From Balanoglossus misakiensis (Eukaryota > Hemichordata), in the NCBI GenBank assembly GCA_040954595.2, contig CM082577.2:4650001-4714000 (forward strand): 64,000 nucleotides of DNA, in the 5' to 3' direction. A program made the translations under genes and the position numbers. Shown in pieces: positions 12,336 through 27,719 of this stretch (positions are counted from its first letter, which is position 1; each line of letters begins with the position of its first letter). A model generated the notes under the pieces. The model was not told the origin of the DNA and ran no database searches. It saw nothing but the letters and a program-made list of their open reading frames with translations.

Positions 12336-15013
12336 ACTGCTGTATTCCGATTGCATCTGTTCGCATATTGCTGTCAAATCAGGTCGCAATATTGTTACAC
12401 TTAATCGTATGATCTGTTGCTGTACCTTTGAAGCACGGGTATAATTCCAGACTTCTCGTGAAAACAGACCCAAAAAATGTCATATATGGACCTGTACTTT
12501 TCGACCAGATCACTGATATGAGTGTATCGTATGTATTTATCTTAACTTTTTGGAATAATCATATTATTATTGTTATAAGAATGGATTCGTTTATTTTCAT
12601 CTGTTATTCCTAGACCACTCGACTCCCGACAACATCGCAACGATAATTCTATTCTCTACACACATATAGGCCTAATCAATCTGTCTTCTTTGTTGACATC
12701 TTTGGTGCGTGATCAGTTCGTTCATTTGTCCCTGTTTGAACATTTTTTTAAAAAGCTTCGTCGACTCTTCTCTAACGGTCACCAGCGAAGTGGTAATTTA
12801 TGCCGCATATTTTCCCTCCAAAATCAGAAAGATTAAAAATCGTCGATTCTGATTTTTAGCGAGGCAAAAATTCTGTATCCGCGACTTTATATCGGAAACG
12901 CAGTGTGGCGCCATTTTGTATTGGCATTTCCATTATCGCTAAGCTATCGTTATTGGATATCTACTCAATTCCTAGGTGGTGATTTCCGTGATTATATCCA
13001 ATTAGGAGAGTCGGACAACAATTTCTCGAGTACTAATGATATAATTTAGCACGTTTCTCCGGTAATTGCACATGTTTTTAGCCCCTTAGTTGATCTGGTT
13101 ATGATTTCTGATTGATAGGAATGTCCGCCAGGTCAACGGTAAGCGGGGATTCGCTATTTATCGGAATCGCCTCTCTCGCCCGGCTAGTAGTCTAATAAGT
13201 ATTATGTATTTCAAGTGCCGTAATCGGTGACGGAGATCTTGATAATTAATTTGCGGCAGATAAACCACCGCGATATCGTCCGATAGACACACCAAGTAGT
13301 ATACGGCCATTCACGTAAAGGGAAAAAACACAATGTTTTTTCTGCCATGATTAACCGTGAGCTATTCAAAGAACAGGGCAGTTGCCATATGTGAAAACGC
13401 GAAATTTAAACACCGCCATATTGGAAATTCAGGGCTATATTTGACAAAAGCCAATCTCGCATTATTTTGAAAAGGGATTCTCCTGTTAATTTTAAGGGGG
13501 AAAATAGATGCAAAAATACGTCTACGTTTCTTGTTTTTGCTTCAGAAATTGAGCGACCTCATTTGTATTGAATAGGCTTGGTTTTTTTTTGATATCACGA
13601 TAAATTTATCGCAGCTTCTCTGAACATATTGCGTTCCAATCGTTATATTCGAACATACCCGCAACATAGCGTTACTGGCAGAGTTATTATGTTAACACAT
13701 TCTTCCGCTGCGGAACATTTCGATATTTTGTTATCGTTTCTTACTTGTTCCCTTTTTAACCACATGTGCGGTTGGCTGATTTTCCCCGGTGATTTTTTTT
13801 CTCTCTCGAAAAGACATGGGCATCACAAACGCGATTCACATTACAAAGAAGGCGCGGAAGCAACAGGTTTAAGATTTTGTCTGCATGATTTTTTTTTCAA
13901 AATTGTTACCCACCTAGGCCATGTATCAGAGCGACCGCTCACGCAGGGTCGATTAGCCCGCTATATAAGCCTGCCTTCGAATAACTGTGCGAATCCGAGG
14001 AGGGCGGTCATTGGGACAATCCACGCTAATCGTCGCCGTTGTTCTAAAGTTAAAACCCAATTCGGGCATTGTTAGCGCGCAGACAGATTTTGTTGAATGT
14101 AATTACCGACTCGGTGCCGGTTAATTTAGCAATGGAGTGTTAATCACATCAAACCCTGCTTTCCTATTGTACGGCATTGTTATGTAAATATCACGTAGAT
14201 ATTCCTGCTGTTAAATTTCAATAATATTTTGAAGGGGGGGGGGGGGGGGGGGGGACATGCAGACACAATTGAAAGATCACGGCCATTTTGTTGGTTGCAG
14301 ATTCATGCAGAAAACGGCAGAGTAGACGATTGCTGGGACAGACCCCTAGGCCCTCTGTGTAGAAATATTGGTTGTTGGTTTGGCCGAGATGGTCGGTTTT
14401 AATCATCACACCGTTACTTGCAGTGAGCACGGTGGAATTTCAGGAGTTTCTCATAATTTTAAAACGACGATTTTACCTCTCCAGACTGGCAGCTTACCCC
14501 CCCCCCCCAAGTTTCCGCTATATTGATATAAATATTGTTGTTTCACGGACCAAAGTAGAGAAATAATCATCAAAAGTTATGGCTGCTGTCCCTGTACGAA
14601 TATCGCTTGATGACGTTGGTAGCAGGCTATTACGCGTTAAAGAACTCACCGTAAACTTTAAACCTACGTATACATACACATTACAAATTACATACACACC
14701 TACTGCCTAATAACATATTGCAAGTATAGGCCACTCTTTCCGTTGCATACCAAAAGCTTCTCCCCCGCTGTCCGTGCCTACACAGATTTACAACCACTGA
14801 CCTTTAATTCATGAGAGATGTTGTAGAAATTGTTCGATTGATTGTCTGGTTTGTTCGTATGGTTGGTTGGTTAATTGACTGGTTGGGTGAGTGACTGACA
14901 GAATGGTTAACTGTGCTGGCTGAATTAGAGATCTGGAGTGGTCCGTTGATAAGTATGCGGACGATAGTTCTGCCTCCATCCGTAGAGCTGATTGAGAAGT
15001 TTCTCGGGGTATG

Positions 15014-15344
<331 letters not shown>

Positions 15345-18300
15345 CTTAATCAATCTATCCATAAAATCAATCAATCAAATAACGTAATAAAGAAAAAAAT
15401 CGGTATATCAACTGCAGCCTATAGATAGTACTTCCAAAAATCGTGCAGGATATTTACGACTTTGCGTGTAAACAATGTAAACAAACCATGTGAACCTTGA
15501 AAAAGACTAAACATTGTGTTTGTATTCACTTAAATATCCACTGAAGTTTTATTTGTTTCTCGGGCACGATATCATTGCCTTTATAAATGGGCTGCTCGTA
15601 CACCTCTGTAATTTGGGGATTTCGTATTTTTCCTCACACACACAAATTGTCGGATATTCAGATCCTGCTATTATCCGAGCGGCCTCGCTATACGAACAGT
15701 TGTGTTGCGGAAGCCGAAAACGAAAAAAAAGATATCCAGACGGTCGCGGGTATGCCACCGATGGTTGTAACTGACAGACCGGATTTAGAGACCGAACACT
15801 TGACTACCATCAAAAAATATCCGTAGCATTATGTGTCGGACGCAAAGACACGTGTTCGACTTGATGGAGTCAACGCCCACTACCCTCAACATTATCACGC
15901 GAAAAAAAAAAGTCAGACGATTTTTGAAAGGGCGGGAACCACTACCGTGACGATAACAAAGTGTGTACGAGCGGCCACTTGACGATGTGTATTTTGTTTC
16001 GAATCATTAAATGGATCGCCGGGTGTACCGTCCGGCATTTCACAACACCGATGTTTCAGGCCAACCTCGTCAGCGACTGGAGATGGGCATGTCCTGTACT
16101 AAAAAACAGCGTCGATGTGTACGTGCCGGTGAGCTGAGAGAGCTTGTTCGTTCTCTACGAAGTAACTCTTTGTGTCGGAGGCCATCGCTGTACATGTTCA
16201 CCCCGTCGGGGTTTTTTTATTACACGCCGACCCTAAAATGTTTTCACCACTGACATTGTATTTTCAGGGCACAATCTGGTGAAACAGCCACTGGCAGCTC
16301 ACAAGTTTTTGAATCCGTTGTTTAACCCAACCGGATGGCAAAACAATGCCAGAAACAATTCAATGAGACATTCTTCTCATTCATTTCAATTTAAATACAC
16401 CGACGAAATGTGCAGAATTTTTTTTCTCCAAAATAACTATGTCATCCCATTCTCACCTTTTTGTCGTTAGGACATATTGATCAGTGACATCATTCTTTCT
16501 TTTGCCTTGACAACCTCCTGTTTCTCATTTGGCAAATGACAAAAGAAATCGTAAAATACTGAATAAAGCGGGCAAGATTTTGGCAACAACGAGGTTCATT
16601 AAAGACCACGGGATTATGAAAACATTGAATGTTCTTCGATCATTTTAGAGGCTATGCATAGAATTTGAGTATTAATAGAAAATGTGATATCAAATGAGGC
16701 CGAGAAAACAAGATGGTGTTATTCACAATTTTACTCTATCTGATAAAGGTACAGATGACAGACTACAGAACCTTTGGTCCCACGAAAGAGTGGGGAAACC
16801 CGACTCCCCGGTAAAGACACTAAAATATTAGGATATGCAAGATCGATACATCATGGACCGCGAATACCAGTATGTGTATGCTGCAAACGGCGTACTAGTC
16901 CACAGTTCGGTGCTTAAGTTTTCGAACAGAGAAAAGTAACTGGTAGCTATTGCAGCACCTGTCATAATAGAGTTGTTCAAACAGCACAATGATATCCACT
17001 CTTATGCACCGTTCACAGACCAGCAAAAATTACCCAATACATGATCAAATATTTTGTTTTCTTTGGTTAATACGCTGAGGACGCCAGTCGTGTCTGTGAC
17101 TTCCTCGTCCGCGGGTCCCAGTTGTAGACGGCCTGTTCTCCGCCTAACCCGAGTTTTTACCCGTTCCTTTTCATTTCTGTATGTTTCTCCGTAAACTGTG
17201 TCTATGCATCTTACTTATGTTGCTTTTAACCCTATTTTCATTCTTATCCACTGTTTTCTTGGTATAGCTGCGAGATTGTTACGGTATTTGCGAATCTCTG
17301 GGTGCGTCTGGACCACTTATTTCTCTTTCCCATCAGTCTCTCTGCGGTAGTGGGCTGTTCCTGGTTCCATCTTTCTCCGTATCTCCACAGTCGTTTGTCT
17401 ATTTATTGTTTACTATTTATTTATGCCTCCACGCTATCGTGTTTATGCTTTTTTACTCCCTGCCTATCTATCCCTCTATCCCCCTAGCTGTTAAATCGTG
17501 TTTCTGTCCCAAGTCCTCAACCGTACAGAAACCTCACACGAGATCTCACCCACCGCCTGAAAACGACCGCCCTCCCATAACACCCCAACTGCACATCACT
17601 ACGCCTGTCAGTAGTCACTAACTGCCAGACTTTGTTATGAATCGGCATCAATTCAACCTCCACAAGTTTCTCCAACAAATCTACCTTTCATTTACATAAT
17701 CAGTGTCCGATTTTTTAATGATGAATACGAACTGTTAACTTTTAATTAAACCGTGTGTAGGGGCTTATTCATAAATTTCCGCCCTTTGTGTCTGTTTTTC
17801 CCTCTTTGATATTACACTGTAGGCTGGTTCCGGTGACTGGATGGAAAACGGCGATATAACCATATTGCCGTGAGTAATTTCAATTCAGACAAAGTCATAT
17901 TTTTGCCAAACATATGGCAATACTTGAGTTTTCTATTACTCCAACTCGTAAGTGTATAGAAATCGCTGCCTGTCATGAATGCAACGAGAAATGTCCAAAT
18001 GAAAGAAAAAAATGTTTTGTTGATGAATTCTAACGAACGAACGAGTGATTTTCTCGTCATCCGGGTACCTAACGCATCGCGAAGACGACATCGCAGGGTC
18101 GGCGACAAGCGTAGCATCTCGACATCGTTTGTGTCTCACCCGGGTGAAATGACCTATGACCTATCACTGGGTGCGAGCCGACCTCCTCCACAACGCGCCG
18201 TATGTGCGCGGAGGGCATTCTTGTAGACGCGTTGATAATCCGCGCACATACTTGTCACTATGGCGTTAATGGTGCGCGCCCCGAACAATGACGCAGTCAA

Positions 18301-21300
18301 ATGAAGCTCCTCACAACCGCTTTTTAATTAACTCTGAACCTACCGTTCTGATATTGCAACAGTTCACAGCTTCAACAGAGAAAGGAAATTTTTAATTGTT
18401 CCGAAGAATAACATTCACACTCACGTTTTGAAATGAAAATTGATTTCTGATGTGCGAGCTTATGGCATCACCCGTTTGGCGTGATGGCGTTTGTTTGATC
18501 CCGTCGTCCATCTGTGAGTGCGCACTTTGTTTCTCCGTCATCGCGTGACCTTTTTTTGGCCAGCTGAAGAAAAATCTACATTATTATGATAAAAGTGAAT
18601 TACGAAGCTTTGTCAATAATAAATAAATAAACAAATAAAAACGTCTAACGAAAATGTGTATACTTCCGAATAAATGTCGCTGTCATGAAGTTGTTTTCTG
18701 TCGACCTGCGCGTGACGTTAGAATGACCCCCCCCCCCCCCCCCCTTCCGAGGTTTCATATAGCCACACAAATCGTTGGGGGCGTTGCTTAGCAAAATAGA
18801 AAGGTCGGTAGCGTGTTTTTTTAATCCGTCGGAGCAAAAACAGGGTCGGTATAAACACGAGAAACAGAGGTCATTCTCGAGCAGTCCTTCAGTAAGCTTA
18901 AGATTTTCTCGAGCCATTGAGTGACCCCCAGTTTAATCATTATGCAGCCACGGCACGCGACAACAGCGAGTAAACGACGTGCTTTCAAGCAAAGTAATGA
19001 CGTATAATATACTCTAGTGGCAGCCAAAGGGTGTACATTCTGACATAATCACTCCAGCGCGTCGCGCGGCATTCTCCGGCGACCATGCCCAGGTGACATG
19101 GGTGCCGGGATCGAGGCGAGGCTGCGATATGGCCACGCGAGAGCCGACAGCGACCCTAGCGACGAGACCATGTGGCATTCTGGGACAACAATGCAGCAGT
19201 ATGGTCTAAACAAAAACTCAACTTGGTCGAACAATGGAACGGTCATGCGTGCCATCGTCAGCAACCAGGCAATGAGTTCGGTACTACGCAGGCGATATCA
19301 GTGAAATGTGGGTTCGTGCCTGTAACCAAGTGAGCATATGGTTCTCACATTGGGTTCTTGCCCAAGGCATCTAACTGCAAATATGTAAATAGAAAATAAA
19401 TACACGTCAGTATAAATTGTCCCTGAGTAAGTTGTGATTTGACCGACTTTGACGGGCTGCTGTCCGAATTCTGCCATTGTTACTGTATTTTCCCTAGTAT
19501 ACATGCATGTAGTTACATTCCTGATAGCAAGCAGGAACACGACGTGACATCCTCGAAATCGTCCTGGGTTGGCACACGTATAAGATTTGACGCATGGTCA
19601 CCTTGACTGCGCAGTCTGTCAACCCAATCCGAGTCAGAGAGACAAGCGTAAACAGAATCACAATTGACTTTTAAAGAGCATCTTGTACAAGTCTTCAATT
19701 ATCGCACATGCGTTCACTACACAAATAAACTAATCTAGGCGAAAGTGAACTGCACAAAACAGCCATCAACTGATCAAAAGAGACATTTTACAGCACATTT
19801 GTTCGTATGTACACTCGTAACCGCCGACTCACTTTTATCCCACAAAATGGAAATAAACACCCCTTACTTGTCTAGGTCATTAAATCGTGTATATCGCCCT
19901 ACCTACCCAGACTGCTAAATACGTGGGACGTTTTGAAATGAATGGCGAAATATGGGATGCAAATGCTGGCGTCCATTTGTGACTTGGGACATGTCTATAA
20001 CTTCCCATGCCCTCCGCAAAGTGTAGGATAATTTATACAGAAGAATCAAACAAAAAATAGGACCGACTGATCAAAACTCTCGAGCTAAACATCTTGCTGT
20101 TCATCGCCATGGTAATGATAGTCTTTCTCTGACAAACGTCAACTTACGACTAGAGTACGTACTACGGATTATCATAACATTGCAGTGCCCGCAAATTTAA
20201 CAAAATTCGGATTACAGAGTCTGATAATGAGTGGAGATGACCGCCTGGGCGCGAGTAACAACACCATTAAATCTGTATTAATATGCCATCTCTTTTGTCT
20301 CTGAGCAAACCGCTCAAGTACATCTGTCAATTGCCGACAATTGTTGCACACTTGTCCTATACTTGGCAACCATGTCGTTAATTGCGTTAATTGGACAAAA
20401 GTACCCGAGTCGCGCTCTCGTCTTTGTAATAAGCCCTGCGTATGGTTGCTATCTAAAAACATGGTTAATTGCAGTATAATCGAGAGATCATGCAAACGCA
20501 TTGATGAAGTACACTTAATGGTCTAATTAGTGAATTAACGGTAGTATGTCTTTCAAAGTACCAAAAACGATAGAGGCAGAGAATCGTATAATTTTACTTT
20601 AAGATTAAAAAGTCGCCAATATGTTTTCTATCGCCATTTATTTTGATACTGATTATTTAGGGAAACATTTGAAGCCAGTTAACAACAATATATTGCTCAC
20701 TTACCAGAATAGGTTTGTATATTTATAATGTTACCGGTAAAACTGACTGCAGCTGATAAGAAGCAGCTCAGTACATAATACATTGATTTCCAGACATCTC
20801 GCTGTTTGGTGTGTTGTTTTTGCCTTTAGATGCGTTTACCAAGTCAATTAATTAATGTTTGCAATTAACATAGTAAATTTAGGAACTCATTCGCAATTCT
20901 ATTCTAGTTAGTAAACAATATAGCGTTTTACTGTTGTCAGAATCAGTAATGTTGTTCCTTCCACAATATACGGTAAACGCGATCTACATTAGGGCCTATA
21001 ATCTACAAATTAAAGTATCAGACGATTTGAATGACCCACAAAAAAGTCTTGGTCACGTATATAGTTTGACGTTGATAGAGTACTGGAGGAAGTCCTTGAA
21101 ATCCACTCTAATTCCCGACGCCTCCATGCGACAGTCACGTAAAAAACCTTCGAAGTCTGAATGATAATCACACTAGCCGCTGCGGCCAGCGTTATGACAA
21201 CGAGGAAATGCGCAGTTCATCTCTAGTCCGGGGCAAAGTGTGATTACCTCATGCTCATGGCGCGGCCCATACATATAACTTCCCATGCTTCTGATCGCGC

Positions 21301-21631
21301 ACGTTGGCGATGTCTACAATTGCGGTTTAACGAGAGTGTTTTTTTTACCTCTCAGTTGGCTCCAATGCAGTAAATCGCCGCCACAGATAACAATGCACCC
21401 GTAAAGGATATTGAAATAAGTCCGACTTAAGTAACGAACGGCCCGGGGGCCTAGGGTATGATACTTTTCTGTCCCACTCCCATGCATATAATACATGTGG
21501 GTAGCTGCTGGCAATGATTATGTGTGTTAACGGACCATTCCATAAATAAACGACAGTCGAATACATGTAGTCGTCATTTACACGATGTTACCATTTTCGA
21601 AATTATTGTACTTTTTGAAAACTTCGCTTCC

Positions 21632-21669
21632 CATGGGAGCGACGATGTCACATGGGAGCGACGATGTCA
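21632..21669. repeat. Two perfect 19-bp tandem units
   Basis: CATGGGAGCGACGATGTCA occurs twice with no spacer and is followed by CGTGACA. Confidence 0.9.
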
Positions 21670-22876
21670 CGTGACACCCCGAGCGTTTGTGAGTGACGCT
21701 GAGAACTGCACGAAACATATTAATCACATGTTAATTGTTATCGAAACAGCATTAATAAAAAAACACGTGTTATTGACAGAAAAGTAAGTATAACCACGTC
21801 ACAAAAATCATGCGCCGTCTTCTTCGGGATTCACGGGGTTTTCGCAGACGACATATTTTGTCTTGCTTTGCCGCCAAAATGTGCAGTCTTCGTTAAGTTT
21901 TAACTTCGCTCACGGCAAATTGTACCCCCGAATTACCCCCTGAAAATGAGTCTGAAAGGAGTGGCTGATTTTATGACCAATTATTGATATTACGTGAGTA
22001 CCGAAGATTTAAATAGACATAAAATAAACGTTTAGCCATTCAAGGCTTACCATAAAATAGATTTTAACGAGTTTTTATTTAATTATTAAACGGCAACAGA
22101 GCGTTTGCAGTTTTGTTACAGACTGCAAAAAATACGCCAACGTCACTTTATCGCTGGCATTTATTCCTCACTTTCAAGAAGTCGGAGAAAAGACTGCGGT
22201 AGTCCTGGCAACGCACTACCGGTCCTCGGACACTGCAGGGACCCACCTACGTAGATATCCGATTTCTTTTTAATAGGATAAAGACCGATTATGTTTTAAA
22301 GTTGTTGCAGATTTTCACGCTACCCCGGGCGTTGATGTGTGGTGTTAGCTGCTGTTACTCATAGGGGAAAAAAGAGATTCATAATCCGCTTTTTACAGCG
22401 GGGCAGGCCTCCAATAAAAGGCGAATAATGAACGATTATAGAAGTGCAAGAGCTCACCATAAGGAGCTCCCTGAAAAGTCAAAACAGCGACAAGGGCGGC
22501 GCCTTTTCCGCGCCCGCTCAGGCAGAAAACGTCATCGTGGAGAGTCATTCAATGGCTCGCGAACACGTTAAACGGGTTGATGTTTTTGAGGTCAGTGCAA
22601 ACTGGTCTATACAAGTTGATAGCTGAACAAAAAGTCATTTCAGAATTTCCTCCAATGAAAACAAAAATATCCATGTCTCTAATTGTACGATCAGATGTTC
22701 GCTTGGGTGGCACTAAATTAGTTCAGATGCGTTGATCAGTTCATACTACATGTACGTGACAACTCGATCACAGAAAATGTCTCATCTATAAATGCTGATA
22801 TCCCCCCCCCCAAGATTTTAAGATTTTTAAGGAACTGTTTAATGGTTGTGTCATGTTATTTGCCTCGCCTCTTACA

Positions 22877-22970
22877 GTAATGCGTGTACGTATGTGTGTA
22901 TGTATGTATGCATTAATATGTTTGTGTGTGTGTGTCAGAGAGAAAGAGAGAGAGAGTGAGAGTGAGAGAA
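22877..22970. repeat. Mixed GT / GTAT / GA simple repeat
   Basis: Degenerate GTGTAC/GTAT units pass into (GT)n and then (GA)n-type purine repeats. Confidence 0.7.
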
Positions 22971-24885
22971 GCAGGGTCGGATTACTTTCAAAATTATGCT
23001 CAAAATCACCTATTCAGTGTACTGTCAATTGCCGTGTCTGGCATCAAATTGGTTGACTTGAAGATGACCATACAGTTTGCCACGAAATCATATGGACGCC
23101 TGGATGTAACATTGCACATTGTATACCGAGTCAAATAAAACACCTACACGCCTACAAAGGGTGAGCATTAAACAATGTTGGTCGCTATGATACCATTGAA
23201 AATACATTTAGAGAACCAGGACAATTAAAACGAGTCGTGTTCTAGTTTTTTTCACGGCCATGGTCTTTATACCACTAGGCTTGTTTTTTGCCCACTTGAT
23301 CTGTGTCAAATACCACCTGATCGTCGTGTTTTTAGTGTAAAGATGTATAGGACGAAGAAAAGGTCGATGGATGGACTGATGGACGGACAGACATACAGAT
23401 TTTTTTACATGGGCAGTTGTGAACTACTAACATGTATATCACTTCCATCACGATAAGTTTTGCTTTGAGTCGCAGCCTCGTCCCCAAGACGGAAATTCGT
23501 TACGAATCTGCCTGTCCTGCTAAAGGCTCATATTTTGCCAACAACTGACAGATCAAAACGAGTCTCTAGAGTAATTTTTCGTAAAATTCCAATTTTTGAT
23601 TAAATTGATCTAATAGTTGTTTCAGAAGATTATTTTTGTTTATCGAATAAATTGTTTAAACTGTGATTCTTTAAAAAGTCCAGGGCAGGTCTATTTTGAG
23701 CGATATTATACGCTACAACTCAATGCTTCAATAGGTCAAGTTCGAAATCCATCGGGTGCACACCCAAATTGACGACCGCGTACGTATCTCGAACTACGCG
23801 CATAGTGAGCGATATGTCTTAACGCCGCGCATTTACAAAGACTTGTCACAAGTTAATTGTTATAACAATTCTTTGCTGAAAAAATTAAAAACGTTTTGCT
23901 CGGCGGTTGTCACCTTCTTTTAATCATTCGAAGTTTCATCAACCGTTGAACGACGCTCGCGTTTCCATAGTAACCTTTTTTTATCTTCATATCATAGCGC
24001 TACACGTCACAGTCGTGTGGGGTTATTGAGGCTGCAGCATTTTGACAGGTTTACAGTCCCGGTAAACAATCATGGCGGACGGGAGGTCTCCTTCCATACT
24101 ACATGTACCACTTGAAGTGGGGCTCTGGTTCCTTGGATTATCGTCCAGTCGGCGTGTATTTCAAAGATCACCCCCGGGAAACAGAATCAACTCGTCGGCA
24201 CACAGTCGGTTCACCGAGAGAGAGAGAGAGACCACGTCCATGTAATAAATATAGGTGGTCTGGCACGAACGTTGATAAGCGTTTAATTACCATATAGTTA
24301 GGGGGCCTGGTGACTTTTCTTTCTCATGTATCAACAAGGTTGAATAGAAAGTGATTCATATGCAAATCAGCCTTCACTTACTCTGCACCGAACATATGGT
24401 TAAGCAAATAGCAATTTTATCATTTTAATACATTTTAATTGTCTGCGTTACAGAACTAGGCTTTTGTTATACGCGCAAAACGAACGAACCGTGAAATTTT
24501 ATTTATGTCGGGGCAGGACTCTAGAATAGGCAAAGCAAACGACGGAAGCTGTTGTAAAAAAAAGTTTTGACATGACAAACGTATGCAGTAAAGACAACAA
24601 GGTTTGGATTTTGCCGTTGGTTTTTTAAAATCATCGATATGATATGGTATGTTGTGGTATGGTGTATATGATATGGTGTGATGTGATGTGACGATACGAT
24701 ACGATATATAACATGTATTATATGACATGACATGATTTGATATGACATGATAAATAAAGGTAAACATTTAACCAAACACTGGTTCTAAACCGAATGTGAC
24801 ACTTTCGAAGTTCTGATTAATTCACGGGTGTTTGGGCAACTCTTTGAGTACTGAGGTCACGTCACCAACACGCCTGCATATTTCA

Positions 24886-25080
24886 ACATACAGTGAAATC
24901 TGTCATTAAGGACACCTCTCTAATCAGGACACCTGCCCGATTAAGGACAGATTTTTGAAGACAAAAGTTCCTGTTTGATTAGAATATTACCTGTCTATTA
25001 AGGACACCTCTGGGACCAGAAAAACTGTCCTTTATATAAATATAGAGAGTTGTTCGTTATAACAGGTTTCACTGTATGTG
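24886..25080. mobile_element. MITE-like element with terminal inverted repeats
   Basis: ACATACAGTGAAATCTGT at the left end is matched as an inverted repeat by ACAGGTTTCACTGTATGT at the right end (one mismatch in 18). The interior carries repeated ATTAAGGACACCTCT-like words. The element is about 195 bp and has no coding capacity, as expected of a non-autonomous DNA transposon derivative. A diverged relative lies at 59113-59266. Confidence 0.6.
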
Positions 25081-27230
25081 CACTGTTAAAGTAGGGCACT
25101 TTAGAAAGTTGGACACAATTTCGCAAATACACAAATTTAACAGCAGGAAACCTAATACATATTTCTGATGTCATGTTAACATACTTCCTCGACGGGAAAC
25201 TCGTTAGGCTTACAGCGTCACTATCTCGCGTCGGACATACACGCACGGTTGGATTGGATGGAGACATCCGATTGATCGTAAGGCGCAGCTTGGTCTCAAA
25301 ACTCTTCATTTAAGAATTTCGACAGTCAAATTTTACCAAAAAATAGCAGTATTCCCGCTGGTGCTCGTGTGAAAGTTCAACTCTGACAATTTTTTAATCC
25401 ACAAAGCTAATCTCAAGAGGATTTATTTGGCAGCGAACGGCATGCGACACTTCTCACGGTAGGAATAAAAAAACAGACAATTCCATGCAGTCAGCTGAAC
25501 AATTTTCCATGCTTTTCTTTTATTTTACGTCGCGGTGTTAAGTACAAATTTAATTCAAAGGAAGTGCGCTAATTCAACCGTTATCTTCAGCATTGAATGA
25601 TACGCGCGCGCGCGTTCTCTCGCACAAACCCCTGCTCAAAGCCGCGTTGTTTAATTAAATGTCACTTGCGTGTGGTGACAATGTCGAGAGCCGCTGATAT
25701 TGCAGCCATTGTCACTTCTGCAGGTTTGGTTGCGTCATCACCCGACGCCAAGTTTGTTAAGTTCCTCGTACTATAGTGCGTCCTGGTATGACCACTGAGA
25801 TGACGTCACGAAACGATAGAAAAAGTCTCCCTCTACTTTCTTATTCCGAATTGAATGACGAGATGAAATGACCAATAGTGGAAGCGAAGTGCGTTAACTC
25901 TTTGGAGAAAATTTAAAGTAGTGTTTTTTTAAATGAAAACAAGACGATGTTTTCCTTTTGTTTTCAAGCAAAAAATTCACAGGTTTGGAGAACTACAGAT
26001 TTTTTTTCTGAAAATCTCCCCCCCCCCCCCCCAGGCACGTACCTTAACACCAGAATACATTTAAAAATCGCCCCGCAATTTCCCGGGGCCGTCAATAATC
26101 GTTTGCGACTGCGCACCAACAATCATGATCCATTGTCGTTACACAGTCCTAGAAACTTCTTTTTGGACAAAGGTAACAGGCCTCCACGCTATCACTTGGT
26201 CATGATTATGACAATTTCATTACAGTCTGGAGTTTATGTGTCACTAAGACCCCTCCACAGATATCTGCCGGTCAGTGAAAGTTCGCAGAGCCACAGAAAG
26301 ACAAGTCGGGATGCTGACAACGCTCTTAAAACTTTTAGTCAACAACTATCAAATTTAATTTATTTGCTTATTAAATCTGGCTTTGGGGTAAATGTCGCCT
26401 CGAAGTTAATAGGTGCCCGCATACGCTCTGTATGTTTACCGCGCCGATCATTTATGCTGAACCAAATTATTTATACGGACACATTCTACCGTGTATATGG
26501 AAACACATAAAATGGGTTTTGTTGCACAGAGCCGACGCGCAGGCGCGATGGCAGAAGCGCCTCCGGCGGCGGCGAGAGAGAGATGATGTCGTCCAACATC
26601 TGCAAGTTTCGACCAGCAGTGCTCAATAATGTATGATGAAGCCCGCACTAGCGCCAGCTAGAGGCGACAGCCGACATTTCTGCGGGCGCTGGAAAAATCG
26701 TTCATGCAAAGAGAACGTTTTATTTGTTGCAGCTGCCAATTTCAACTTCATATTTATACAACCTTGTGTTTTTTTGTATATCAGTGCTAATGATATAAAA
26801 TTGATTTAATGATCCGATAACCGTGGTGAACAATGGGAAGGGGCCACCCCTGGTTAACATTTTGGCTCGGGGCTGCCACATCTGCGCGTGGCAACGACAA
26901 ATTATTGTCTCATAGATTTTATGGCTACGTCCTGATCGTTAAGAGACTGGGAAGGACGTATTATGGAAGTGGTGGTTGCGACTTATGAGCACAGTCAATT
27001 GTCCGTGCGGGGCTCATAAAGATCGCGAGCTTTGTTGAGGTTCGCGTGAGTATTGCATTTAAAATTCCGAATAATTACTTCTTCATTCAGAATTTTCCCG
27101 TTTCACAGTCTTCACATGTGACAAAGTCAACAGGGACAAAGACGCTGATACCTTATAACCCGTTTTTGGAAACAATGCAATAACAGTGGAGTGTATATGT
27201 CAATTATTTAATGTGACCGTGCTTTATTTA

Positions 27231-27373
27231 AGCAATAAAACACCCCCAGCCATGGTATACCACGAGATTTTGACCAGTTCACGACATATACGCACGAGCG
27301 ATAGCGAGTGCGTATATGGAGTTGAACTGGTCAAAATCGAGTGATATACCATGGCTGGGGGTGTTTTATTGCT
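27231..27373. mobile_element. Foldback element with ~66-bp arms
   Basis: A near-perfect palindrome. The left arm is about 27231-27296 and the right arm about 27305-27373, separated by a centre of about 8 bp. Each arm carries an AATAAA-type word, CACCCCCAGCCATGGTATA, a TTTTGACCAGTTC block and an ATATACGCAC block close to the axis. There is no coding capacity. A related palindrome lies at 50190-50312. Confidence 0.7.
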
Positions 27374-27549
27374 ATTATATTATGCCAGTATATTGAAACT
27401 TTGCATAAAACATTTTAAAAAGGCATTTTCTTTGACTATGATATATGACTGTGGTATATGGCTAATATATCACGGTCACGTGTCGTGTCTCGACCAATCA
27501 AATAGCGTGATTTACACCATCAATATACTGGTATAATATAATAAGCAAT
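27368..27549. mobile_element. 182-bp element with ~29-bp terminal inverted repeats
   Basis: The left end (27368-27396) and right end (27519-27549) are inverted copies built on ATTGCT...TATTATATTATACCAGTATATTGA with one or two differences. The left end shares its first six bases with the end of the foldback at 27231-27373, so one element probably inserted into or arose from the other. There is no coding capacity. Confidence 0.55.
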
Positions 27550-27719
27550 ATCTCAGTTTGTCCATTGGACGGCGTGCGTTTCCGTGTTTTCGAAATGATA
27601 TAACACAAAACGGACTGTCGTAAGTCCACAAAATTTGCACACAATCATACTGAACTATTGTTCTAAAAATATTGTCCCATAATTCTAACTTTCTAAGAAA
27701 TATGTGAATGGCACATACG

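Noticed and set aside
13629-14075. 148-codon frame, plus strand
   Set aside because: No recognisable domain. It starts with a non-ATG codon and composition matches the surrounding non-coding DNA.
25947-26510. 187-codon frame, plus strand
   Set aside because: It crosses a poly-C tract, shows no domain, coiled coil or signal peptide, and has no neighbouring exons that extend it.
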